Assembly (NCBI GenBank): GCA_937982665.1
Contig: CALJLD010000036.1
Location: forward strand, 1-64,000
Reading direction: 5' to 3'
Source: an uncultured Planctomycetales bacterium
GTDB lineage: Bacteria; Planctomycetota; Planctomycetia; Pirellulales; S012-138
Length of the DNA: 64,000 nt
The position numbers were made by a program, and so were the translations under genes. Under the pieces are notes generated by a model that saw only the letters and a program-made list of their open reading frames with translations, had not been told where the DNA came from and made no database searches. Positions 9,115 to 16,480 of this stretch are shown here, in pieces (position 1 is the stretch's first letter; each line of letters begins with the position of its first letter).

Positions 9115-9472
9115 CCTTCTCAGGACCGTTTGTGTTGACGATGTCGATTGCTCGCAGGACACGTTGCGTACAAACGCTCACGTGGCTACCCAATGCAAGG
9201 ATCGCCATTGCGATCGTCCCGTAAACAAGTAACGAGGCGATCAGAATCAGCAAATGCAGGCGGTTGGAGAAGTTTGCCAGCATGAAGTAAGCCACCAAAC
9301 CGGTAAGCTCCACGATTGCGGTCTGCGATAGGATCGGCCAATCCTCGCAGGTGTTCGCGACGTGTTCGCGACCTGCGGGCAAGGACCAAAGCTGCGCAGG
9401 TGTGGGCGATCTACGCAGTTTGGTGCCGCCAAACGACAACAAGAAACGGGAGTGATGCTGAACATTCGGCAA
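9107..9472 (-). CDS. Small membrane protein, first gene after second MerR-type site
   Basis: The C-terminal half has two hydrophobic helices (IVELTGLVAYFMLANF and LLILIASLLVYGTIAMAILAL) and a tail ending NTNGPEKDE. The N-terminal 50 residues are unconvincing. They are encoded partly by a 33-bp dispersed repeat (9343-9375), so the true start may be the in-frame GTG at 9314-9316 (about 69 residues). The family is not recognised. The gene overlaps the next by eight bases and lies about 25 bases downstream of the MerR-type site at 9496-9527. Confidence 0.55.
   Translation of the reverse strand: MPNVQHHSRFLLSFGGTKLRRSPTPAQLWSLPAGREHVANTCEDWPILSQTAIVELTGLVAYFMLANFSNRLHLLILIASLLVYGTIAMAILALGSHVSVCTQRVLRAIDIVNTNGPEKDE
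9343..9375 (+). repeat. 33-bp dispersed repeat, copy 1
   Basis: The copy contains two TTCGCGAC half-units 11 bases apart, framed by CAGG and CCTG. It differs from copy 2 (14567-14599) at four positions and from copy 3 (12806-12838) at eight. All three are in the same orientation. Confidence 0.7.
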
Positions 9473-9495
9473 ATTGTCGCTGTCAATCGGTTAAT

Positions 9496-9527
9496 GTTCC
9501 CGAGGTTGCACTTAAGTGCAAGGTCAA
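9496..9527 (-). promoter_or_regulatory. MerR-type operator with degenerate -10
   Basis: On the minus strand TTGACC (9522-9527) is followed by a 20-bp spacer holding a perfect dyad, TTGCACTTAAGTGCAA. The layout and flanks (GGTCAAG and CGAGGTT) match the site at 11301-11332. The hexamer at the -10 position, GGGAAC, is poor. The site probably binds the neighbouring MerR protein and controls the membrane-gene operon 9472-8018. Confidence 0.65.
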
Positions 9528-9712
9528 GACAAATTCCGCAATGCTAGGGTTGCCGCGTATGTATACAAACGCCGAGGAAAGCAGCAAATCGCCGGCGGTA
9601 GCGCTTAACAGATCCGCGCGAGAAGCAACGTCTAAGTCGCCGAGCCCGAAAACGGTGGGCGGCAGCAGCCATACTGGCTGGTGTCTAATTCAGATTCATC
9701 GCGCCATGTTGT

Positions 9713-10399
9713 CTACGCGCCAACGTTCGCTTGGAGGGCGCGCTCAAGTTCTCGGGATTGCTCCTCGGATAGCACTTGGGCAGCTCGATTCAGCATGGCT
9801 TTTTCTAAGCTGCTACAGACGCTTGCCCAATCGGTATTCGCATTCGACTTGGGGGTCTTCGTAAGTACCTCGTTGGACCACCTGACGAGCTGGTCTGCTG
9901 TACTTGGAGCGAGTGTCGCTGTCTCGGCAAATTGCTTAACGCGACGCAGAAACACCGTGCGAAACTCGATTTCTGACAGTTCGTGGACTTGGTTGGCTTC
10001 GCGCCATTCTTCGTCATTCAGTGCGGTAGCGAGGTCGTCGCCTAGAAGACGAACCGCTGTGCGACCTTGCTCTTTGAACAAGGCTTCCAATTGCGCGACG
10101 ATGGCCGCCGAATTCGCCCCTTCGGCGAGGTCAACATGAACGAGAGTACCGGCCGTATTTGTCGACGAAGCTTCGATACCATCGATTCTGTTCAGCTGCA
10201 CCAACACGGGTGCTAAGCGAGAGCCTCAGCCGAGGCCGCTTACGGCACCTCACGTTAGGCCTTCGACATTGAATACGAGCTCAGCAGAATCGATGACTTG
10301 ACTTTTCGCTAGCTCTGCCGAGGACACGTCGCTCGATGATCGGCCGCAACCCAACGCAGTTGCTGCTGCCAAACCAACAATCATCATGCTCTTTTTCAT
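9713..10399 (-). CDS. Putative selenoprotein: HMA-like lipoprotein with two in-frame UGA (Sec50, Sec58)
   Basis: An ATG at 10397-10399, preceded by AGGAGAG, opens a lipoprotein signal (MKKSMMIVGLAAATALGCG; lipid Cys near 18). The frame continues FNVEGLT, then UGA (10250-10252), then GAVSGLG, then UGA (10226-10228), then GSRLAPVLVQLNRIDGIEA and TAGTLVHVDLAEG, a MerP/HMA-like fold. It runs on without a stop to 9713 (228 codons). Both UGAs replace residues expected to be metal-binding Cys (GLT-C and GLG-C). Residues 110-228 form a helical region ending EEQSRELERALQANVG. The gene lies 72 bases after the HMA-thioredoxin gene and probably shares its MerR-controlled promoter. An alternative is a pseudogene read only from an internal start near 10207. 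The two UGAs and adjacent hairpins favour selenocysteine. Confidence 0.75.
10198..10213 (-). promoter_or_regulatory. SECIS-like hairpin after second UGA of the HMA lipoprotein gene
   Basis: GCACC (10209-10213) pairs with GGTGC (10198-10202) around the loop CGTGTT. The loop starts 17 nt after the UGA at 10226-10228 and has G at its second position. This is within the 16-37 nt spacing described for bacterial SECIS elements. Confidence 0.55.
10223..10236 (-). promoter_or_regulatory. SECIS-like hairpin after first UGA of the HMA lipoprotein gene
   Basis: GCCTC (10232-10236) pairs with GAGGC (10223-10227) around the loop GGCT. An outer AGCG/CGCT helix can extend the stem. The loop starts 18 nt after the UGA at 10250-10252 and opens with GG, as in known bacterial SECIS loops. 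The second UGA lies within this hairpin. Confidence 0.6.
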
Positions 10400-10471
10400 A
10401 TTGCTCTCTCCTGAGCTTGGGATTTGTTGCTTCGATTCTTCGGTTTGAACGACACACGAATGTGTGCACTG

Positions 10472-11212
10472 TCATTGATCAATGGGCGCATCTGATGTGC
10501 GATCGAGGATTCTACCCAGCGTTTCGCCAAATAGCTGAGCATCCTGAAAGTCAGTCATTCTCAGCAGCTCTTTGCCGTCTGGGGCCAGAAATCGAATATC
10601 GGGTAGCCCTACGACGCCAAACTGTTTTGCTAGCTCAGGATATTCGTCAGTGTCGACCTGTAGGAAAACAGTCTGCTGGAGAAGCTGCACGACTGCCGGG
10701 TCTGCAAACGTCTCCTGTTCCATGCGCTTACAAGGCACGCACCACACTGCTTGAAAGTCGAGAACAACAATCTTGTTCTCAGCTTGGGCTCTAGCCAACG
10801 CTCTGGAGATTAGCGGATCATCTGACCGTTTGCCGCTGGGAAATCCGCGGGTGCGGGATGCGTTTTCCTCTGTTGCTGCGGAAGAAGTGTAGCCAGCTTT
10901 CCGGACAATCGATTTCAATCCTTCAACGCTTGATTTCCCGTTATCAAACGTGATCGCAAATACGTCTCGATCGAGTTTCATTTCAACATGACTAACAGCA
11001 TCAGACCCTTCCAGGGCCTCTTTGACCGCGTTCGGTCAGGCCATTCATGTTGCACCGCTGTTGCTTTTCATAAACCCGTGAATGCGCAGATGAACCGTTG
11101 TCAATTGCTCCGTCGAAGAAGCAGCGCTAGTCGAAGGCGCTTCGTGGCCGCAACCGTTTAGCGTTAGGGTCGCGAGGAGAACTGTTGTCGTAATGAATGC
11201 TCGCTCTGTCAT
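10472..11212 (-). CDS. Putative selenoprotein: HMA-thioredoxin lipoprotein with U-x2-U motif
   Basis: Starting at ATG 11210-11212, the protein has a lipoprotein signal (VLLATLTLNGC), then HLRIHGFMKSNSGAT, UGA (11045-11047), MA, UGA (11036-11038) and PNAVKEALEGSDAVSHVEMK. The two UGAs fall exactly at the Cys positions of the GMTC-x2-C signature of heavy-metal-associated domains. The HMA fold ends at SIVRKAGYTS near residue 110. A thioredoxin domain follows (VVLDFQAVWCVPCKRMEQ, then the cis-Pro region VVGLPDIRFL), like the C-terminal domain of DsbD. The total is 246 codons. The role may be periplasmic capture of a thiophilic metal and redox handling through CVPC. An earlier in-frame ATG at 11273-11275 is possible. 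Without Sec insertion only an 85-codon frame and a headless thioredoxin would remain. Confidence 0.78.
11003..11019 (-). promoter_or_regulatory. SECIS-like hairpin after the U-x2-U motif
   Basis: AGGCCC (11014-11019) pairs with GGGTCT (11003-11008), with one G-U pair, around the loop TGGAA. The loop begins 22 nt after the second UGA (11036-11038) and has G at positions 2 and 3. A second short hairpin, TGACC/GGTCA with loop GAACGC, overlaps the second UGA itself. Confidence 0.6.
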
Positions 11213-11300
11213 GCCAAACCGTTTGGGATTGAGGATGTGCGTAGTCACACTAGCACGTAATAAGTTCCGGAGATTCATTGAGCGCCTGTCCGCTACCACG

Positions 11301-11332
11301 TATTATCGAGGTTGTACCTGAGTGTAAGGTCA
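11301..11332 (-). promoter_or_regulatory. MerR-controlled promoter of the selenoprotein genes
   Basis: The minus strand reads TTGACC (-35, 11327-11332), a 20-bp spacer with the imperfect dyad TTACACTCAGGTACAA, and GATAAT (-10, 11301-11306). An over-long 19-20 bp spacer with a central dyad is the hallmark of MerR-activated promoters. Transcription would start near 11294, just before the lipoprotein gene. The divergent merR start lies 43 bases away on the other side. Confidence 0.8.
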
Positions 11333-11374
11333 AGCCGATTCCGTGATCAATCAAGCTTTCTTGTCGGAGCGGAG

Positions 11375-11791
11375 ATGTCACGCCAATATACAATCAGCCA
11401 GTTGGCCGGCCTCGCCGGCGTTCCGACCACGACCGTTCGCTATTACGAAAGGATTGGACTCGTGACGCCGGAAGGTCGAAGTTATAGCAACTATCGGCTG
11501 TATGGCCCAAAATCACTTAACGAGCTTAGGTTCGTGAAATCTGCGCAGGAAATCGGCTTTACGCTTGACGACATCAAAGCGTTGATAGCCAACAGCGCGT
11601 CATGCGCACCGCCATGTGGAACAGTACAAGACATGATCGAGGCACGACTCAGCGACATTGCAGAGCGACAGAAAACACTGCGATCCATCGAGCGCGTCTT
11701 AAAGTCGGCGCTGAAGAAATGCCGTGCGCAAGAGAAACAGGATCGCTGTCATGTCGTTGAAACGCTCCAGGCACAGTCGAAGGTGCCATAG
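11375..11791 (+). CDS. MerR-family regulator with mercury-type cysteine set
   Basis: The 138-residue regulator has an N-terminal winged helix (YTISQLAGLAGVPTTTVRYYE at 5-25), an effector dimerisation helix and a C-terminal metal loop. Cysteines are C77, C81, C116 and C125. The C116-x8-C125 spacing and an upstream Cys near 81 match the three Hg(II) ligands of Tn501 MerR (C82, C117, C126). ATG 11375 is chosen because CGGAGCGGAG precedes it. The longer frame from 11312 overlaps the operator. It is divergent from the selenoprotein genes, with the overlapping promoter at 11301-11332, and probably represses and activates that promoter. Mercury or another thiophilic metal is the likely signal. Confidence 0.88.
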   Translation: MSRQYTISQLAGLAGVPTTTVRYYERIGLVTPEGRSYSNYRLYGPKSLNELRFVKSAQEIGFTLDDIKALIANSASCAPPCGTVQDMIEARLSDIAERQKTLRSIERVLKSALKKCRAQEKQDRCHVVETLQAQSKVP

Positions 11792-11833
11792 CGCGTTCGA
11801 TCGCCTTCGAAACACAGCGACGGAGACTTGTCA

Positions 11834-12298
11834 TTGGCCGACCCTCAGCGCAATCGCGATTTGGGAACAAAGCATCAATTCCATGGACTGCAACCAGAAT
11901 TACCGGTTGCTGGCGCTCTGGCGACCGTGAATTACTATCGCGATGTTCTTGGTTTTGAAATTGACTTCATCGACCGCCGTCCGCCCATGCATGCGCGAGT
12001 CAAGAAAGGGGATCGCACTTATGGCGATCCGGTGTTCATCCACTTTGGCGAGACGGGCGGTACGTCGGTCAAGGGATTCGGAGGTCAATTCCGCATTCAC
12101 GTTGGACACGACGTTGATGGCTTGTTCGCCACCTATCAAAAGCTTGGCGTCGATATTCTTGCTCTTCCAACGACCCAACCGTGGGGCCTGCGCGAGTTTT
12201 CCATCCGCGACTGTAATGGCTACACGCTTTGCTTTTGCGGTTACGTCGCCGATGTATCACCACGGATCGGCAGTGACCATACATGCGCCGAAGGCTGA
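11834..12298 (+). CDS. VOC-fold (glyoxalase/bleomycin resistance-like) protein
   Basis: This 154-residue protein of the vicinal-oxygen-chelate fold has paired beta-alpha-beta modules: VNYYRDVLGFEIDFID near 35, FIHFGETGG near 75, then VDGLFATYQKLGVDIL and REFSIRDCNGYTLCFCG. The expected metal-side Glu/His positions are not fully visible, so it may be non-catalytic. The TTG start at 11834 is placed eight bases after GGAG. The gene follows merR by 42 bases on the same strand and may be cotranscribed. Substrate unknown. Confidence 0.75.
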   Translation: MADPQRNRDLGTKHQFHGLQPELPVAGALATVNYYRDVLGFEIDFIDRRPPMHARVKKGDRTYGDPVFIHFGETGGTSVKGFGGQFRIHVGHDVDGLFATYQKLGVDILALPTTQPWGLREFSIRDCNGYTLCFCGYVADVSPRIGSDHTCAEG

Positions 12299-12339
12299 CA
12301 TTCGGTCCGGTAGCACCGTTGACTTCGAACAGCACGAAC

Positions 12340-12720
12340 ATGGTGAGAACAACACTGAGCCCTCGCTTGACGCCCGCACTGTTGGTGCGGGACATGGACC
12401 AAACCCTGTCATTCTATAAACTTCTTGGGTTTGAACAAACGGGAGGTCCCCCTGAATCGACCAGTGCAACGTGGTCGGAAGTTCGGCGAGATTCCATTGT
12501 TTTGCAATTCCACACGGAGGCACCGAGCGGAACTCTCGCAACACCGTCGCTCAGTGGCACGCTGTACATGTATCCGGAGAGTGTGGAGGCATTGGCAGAT
12601 GAATTCCGTGGAAAAGTTGAATTCGTCTGGGGATCCGAAGTAATGGAATACGGAATGCGAGAGTTCGGAATTCAGGATCCGAACGATTACTTTCTCGCAT
12701 TCGCGGAATCGGTTGACTGA
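12340..12720 (+). CDS. VOC-fold protein, second copy
   Basis: The 126-residue protein of the glyoxalase/bleomycin resistance superfamily reads LTPALLVRDMDQTLSFYKLLGF at the N-terminus and ends MREFGIQDPNDYFLAFAE, the usual closing strand. ATG 12340 gives the domain from its first strand; the longer frame adds unrelated sequence. It lies 41 bases after the first VOC gene, so merR and the two VOC genes probably form one transcript. The pair share the fold but are clearly diverged. Ligand unknown. Confidence 0.75.
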   Translation: MVRTTLSPRLTPALLVRDMDQTLSFYKLLGFEQTGGPPESTSATWSEVRRDSIVLQFHTEAPSGTLATPSLSGTLYMYPESVEALADEFRGKVEFVWGSEVMEYGMREFGIQDPNDYFLAFAESVD

Positions 12721-12805
12721 TGGGAAGTCAAATTGTGATTGGTCGCACACGGCCAACGCTTAGCCGGAACGATCGAGGAATTCGTCCGTCGCAGTTTGAT
12801 CCGAT

Positions 12806-12838
12806 CCTCACAGGCATTCACGAAGTTTTCACGATCTG
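12806..12838 (+). repeat. 33-bp dispersed repeat, copy 3 (diverged)
   Basis: Intergenic copy, with TTCACGAA and TTCACGAT half-units 11 bases apart and CTCACAGG upstream. Eight mismatches to copy 1. It lies between the second VOC gene and the DUF1559 gene. Confidence 0.6.
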
Positions 12839-12911
12839 GGCGGTCAGCCTGCAATCGCTACGATGCACAGATGCGGCGACCTGAGCAAGACTTGCAGAAT
12901 TAACTCTTTTG

Positions 12912-13946
12912 CTACCGAGAGAAGTCACCAATAATCTCGCCGCCATAGCGAGTGCCCATCCCGCGCCAGATATCGGGGTCAATCTTGCCATTAACAGTGT
13001 GCACGGATAGGTCGAGCATGCTGACGTTGATCATACCGCGATGGAAGCTTCGAGAGGTGATGACCGCATAGGTTGGACTGCCGGCGCGGCCGTTCTTCCC
13101 CTCTTGCCACGAGTTGTAGTCGGTTTCGGTCGTTACACCCTTTGGAGAATCGAAGTGCACTTCCGTATTTGGCGGTAGCGTGGTCGTTACGCCGGAGTGG
13201 TGAACGCGGCCATCGGGCCATTCGGTATGTCCGGTGTTTTTGAATTGGCCACCAGAGGCAGCGATGATCGCCTCAACTTCGGCGACAGTCGTTGGCATGG
13301 CTGTTGAAGCCGGACCAGCGTTGCGGACATAGCTTGTCCAGGCTTTTACCTCTGCCAGGAGCAATGTGCTCGATGTGCCGTCGGTGATCGCCGTCAGAGG
13401 GATGTGTGAGTTCGGATGGAAAGCGCCAGTTCCTCCAGCGCCAGATTGTGGATTGAACACGAACCAAGGCCCATAGTTGAAGCCATAGGTTGTAGGCCAC
13501 AACCAGACCTTCCCTTTGCCTGGGTCCCGCACAAACATTGCCTCGGGATCACTTGGGCACGCGTAGACTGGCACAGGGAAATCATTAATGGCTGTCTGGA
13601 AGTCCCACGCTACGGAAAGGTCAACTTGGGATCCGAGGTTGGTTTGTTCCAGGTACGGCAGGATGCGGCCATGCACTCCCCACGAGCCATTGTTGCCGGT
13701 TGAAGTCACCGAGAGATCAACCACTGCGCCCGGTGGAAGAATCCCCTGAGCCATTTCGTAGTTGTGAACGGCGAGGCCTATCTGGTGAATGTTATTCTTG
13801 CATTCCGTCCGACGAGCGGCTTCCCGCGCTTCCTGGACTGCAGGCAACAACAATCCGATTAGGAGACCGATGATAGAGATGACGACAAGCAACTCTACCA
13901 AAGTAAACGCGCGACGGCATTTCTTGGAGACTTTTGACTTTGGCAT
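12912..13946 (-). CDS. DUF1559 prepilin-type secreted protein
   Basis: The 344-residue protein has a type IV prepilin-like N-terminal signal (FTLVELLVVISIIGLLIGLLL near 13-35) followed by AVQEAREAARRTECKNNIHQIG, the signature of the large planctomycete DUF1559 family. The middle holds LPPGAVVD, and the C-terminus ends with TRYGGEIIGDFSR, close to the usual H-x9-DG/GGE tail of the family. ATG 13944-13946 is preferred over the upstream ATG because the basic segment KSKVSKKCRRAFTLVE then starts the protein. These proteins are probably exported by a type II-like machinery and decorate the surface. It is strong evidence for a planctomycete host. Confidence 0.92.
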   Translation of the reverse strand: MPKSKVSKKCRRAFTLVELLVVISIIGLLIGLLLPAVQEAREAARRTECKNNIHQIGLAVHNYEMAQGILPPGAVVDLSVTSTGNNGSWGVHGRILPYLEQTNLGSQVDLSVAWDFQTAINDFPVPVYACPSDPEAMFVRDPGKGKVWLWPTTYGFNYGPWFVFNPQSGAGGTGAFHPNSHIPLTAITDGTSSTLLLAEVKAWTSYVRNAGPASTAMPTTVAEVEAIIAASGGQFKNTGHTEWPDGRVHHSGVTTTLPPNTEVHFDSPKGVTTETDYNSWQEGKNGRAGSPTYAVITSRSFHRGMINVSMLDLSVHTVNGKIDPDIWRGMGTRYGGEIIGDFSR

Positions 13947-14657
13947 TGCAACTCCACAACCACAAATTCGCTGGTTCATTCCGGCACGTTTTGCAATTGT
14001 TGTGCCACCCGCATCCCACCATATATCAGCTGATTCATGTGCTGTTGGCTGTCAGAATCTACCTTGCGCGCTCAAGATTTCGACATAGGCGTCGACTCGC
14101 GCTGCACCGGGCACGCGTGACCTAAGTAGGTCTTTGCATCGATCGCCGCACTATCCTCAACATATCTGCTTTGAATGCATCCACGCTTCGATCCGCATGC
14201 ACTCGTCCCACGGTCAGTCTCCGATTTCAACTGCACGACAGCGTTTCGCGGTTCAAGACAATCCGCCATGCAGTGTCCGTTTGCCCCACCGGACTTTAAC
14301 CGTCGGGTCAGGGTTGAACGGGTTGTTTTTCGTGTTATCAAAGAAGGCTTTGCACTCGATGCGCGCCCTTCGGGATTTCGACAAAGCGATACTTCGCGAG
14401 TTCGCCTCGGGAAGCTCTTGAGCTCCTCGAAGCGTCGTCTGACTTTCGAGTGGTGCGTGCCACGTTGGGACGCACTCGCATTTCGGAACGCGTGCTCGCC
14501 TCTCTTACTTGGCCAACGCCGCTTGCGACATGTCCTGTCCGTAGCTTACAGACCAAGTCGATTCAAACTCACAGGTGTTCACGACGTGTTCACGACCTGT
14601 TCCGTCAGACTCCAGTAGTGTCGTGTAGGACCGATCGCCACTAATCCCGATAGAGTC
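13947..14657. other. Gap before the ankyrin gene
   Basis: About 700 bases with only overlapping low-quality frames on both strands. It holds the second copy of the 33-bp repeat (14567-14599). No RNA gene or clear promoter seen. Confidence 0.5.
14567..14599 (+). repeat. 33-bp dispersed repeat, copy 2
   Basis: Two TTCACGAC half-units 11 bases apart, framed by CAGG and CCTG. Four mismatches to copy 1 at 9343-9375; three of them are G-to-A changes. Confidence 0.7.
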
Positions 14658-16381
14658 CTAAGTGGCGCTAAGGAACTCAACGATCGCCCTGTGCCCGCGT
14701 CGTTCCGCCCAAGCAAGCGGCGTTTGCCAACGTTGGTCGTCGGATGAACTGACAGCCGCACCGTAGTCCAAGAACAGCTTAACCATTGGCAGCTGGCCGA
14801 ATTTTGCCGCCCATGCCAGCGGTCTAGACCGATGCTCCTCTTCGCGCGCATTGACGTCTGCGCCATGCTCCAGGAATATTCTCGCCTGGGCCTCGTCACC
14901 GGACTTTGCGAACCAATGGAGGGGAGTGATCGAGAGCCAATCTGATTGGCTTGGATCAAGACCATGCATGAAGAGTGTTTCGTTGAGCTCAGGAGTGGCT
15001 GCTCCAACTGACCACGAAGCGGTAGATCAGGTTGGTATCGCAACAACAACTTGACGAAAGCGGCATGGCCCTGGCCAGCTGCATTCACGAGGGCTTGCGG
15101 GTCGCTCGCTTTTTGGGGATCGGCTGCAAACACCGCTGCGGCAGTTTGAACGTCGCCGTAGTAAGCAAGAATGTCCACATTCTGCGCTGCTCCGTAGGAG
15201 CAAAGCAGGTCTTGCATCTTCTTGTCTTTGTTTGCGATGGCGCGAGAGAGGGCGTCGCCGGAACTCTCCACCTCAGGATTTGGGAAAGCGCCCCGCTGCA
15301 AGAGTATTTCCGCGATTGTATGGTGTCCCGCCGCAACTGCTGAATAGAGAGCGTGGCCGCGCGGCGCGATTCCCTCTTCGCGCAGATTTGGGTCTGCTCC
15401 CGCCTCCAGAAGGATGTTAACAATCTCCACGTGGCCCGCTCCCGCGGCATTTCTGAGAGGCGATCCCGAGCATGGGTAGTATGTCAGATATTCAGAGACA
15501 CTGTTGGCTAGCGATTCATCAGCTTGCAACAGTTCCTTAACTCTCGGAAGGTCTCCGATGCTCGCCGCTGTCGCAATGTCAACGAAGGCGCCGCGAGAGC
15601 GCAAGTATTCCAGAGCTTCGCTTGGTTCGACGGTCTGACCGTGGGTAGCGTCGCTCCAGCTGCGGAAATGATAATCACCGTTGGTCAATTGAATCGGCCG
15701 CGCACCGTCACAGCGCTGGGCGTCGATGTTCGCGCCACGGTCGAGCAATTCTTCGAGGATAGGAAGGTGGCGCGTCATCGTGGCCCAATGGATGGGCTGA
15801 TTGGAACGCTGGTCTCCCGCCGCCAAGAGTTCTGGCGACTCGCCTAACACTTTCTTAACTCGGCTCAGGTCACCTTCGCGAATCGCTTGCGCTAAGGGCT
15901 CGCCGTTTTCGGACGCGTTGAACTGGTGCAGGAGTGAATTCCGTAGCAGCCGCTCCATTTCGCCGTATCCGCGCATTGACGCGACTTCCAACATTGAGTC
16001 ATCCGTATGGATGTCGAAGGGGTTGGCGCCGCGCTCGAGGAGGAGCTTGGCAACGTCAATCTGGTTTTCGAGCACGGCGAAATAGAGTGGCGAACGATAA
16101 TTATGTTGGCAGCGCACCAATTCCGGATTCTCGGATAATAACTCCACGATTGCCCTTAAGTTGCCGGCCTGGCAAGACGAGAGCATGTTCCACACTTGAT
16201 TACCCGTGCCTGTCGACCAGGGCAAAGGCGAATCGCCATGTAAGATTGCAGGCCGCTTCATTTTGCGAATCGCTACGTGTGCATTGGGAGCGCTCAAGCC
16301 CTCTAGATTGAAGTTGGCTTGAAGCAACTGCACCGAAATCCCGGTCCTAGTGTGCCGAAGTGCCCCGACGACGACCTTCAA
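14658..16381 (-). pseudogene. Ankyrin-repeat protein gene with one frameshift
   Basis: The first frame (from 16381) encodes about ten ankyrin-like repeats, for example RSPLYFAVLENQIDVAKLLL, PIHWATMTRHLPILEELLDRG and GHVEIVNILLEAGADPNL. Near 15028, after LLLRYQPDLP, the homologous sequence continues in another frame as ASWSVGAATPELNETLFMHG and two more repeats (TPLHWFAKSGDEAQARIFL and PLAWAAKFGQLPMVKLFL), ending EFLSAT at 14658. A single-base shift therefore splits the gene, unless it is a sequence error. The true start is uncertain; the first repeat begins near residue 65. No signal peptide is seen. The role is protein binding; the partner is unknown. Confidence 0.75.
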
Positions 16382-16480
16382 AATGCCGCGTCAGCAGATC
16401 GCATTCAAATAGCACCTTCAGTTTGGCTGAGGGTGCCTCAGTCCGTGCGTGCTTCCCAGAATCAATAGAAAGTCGCCACC

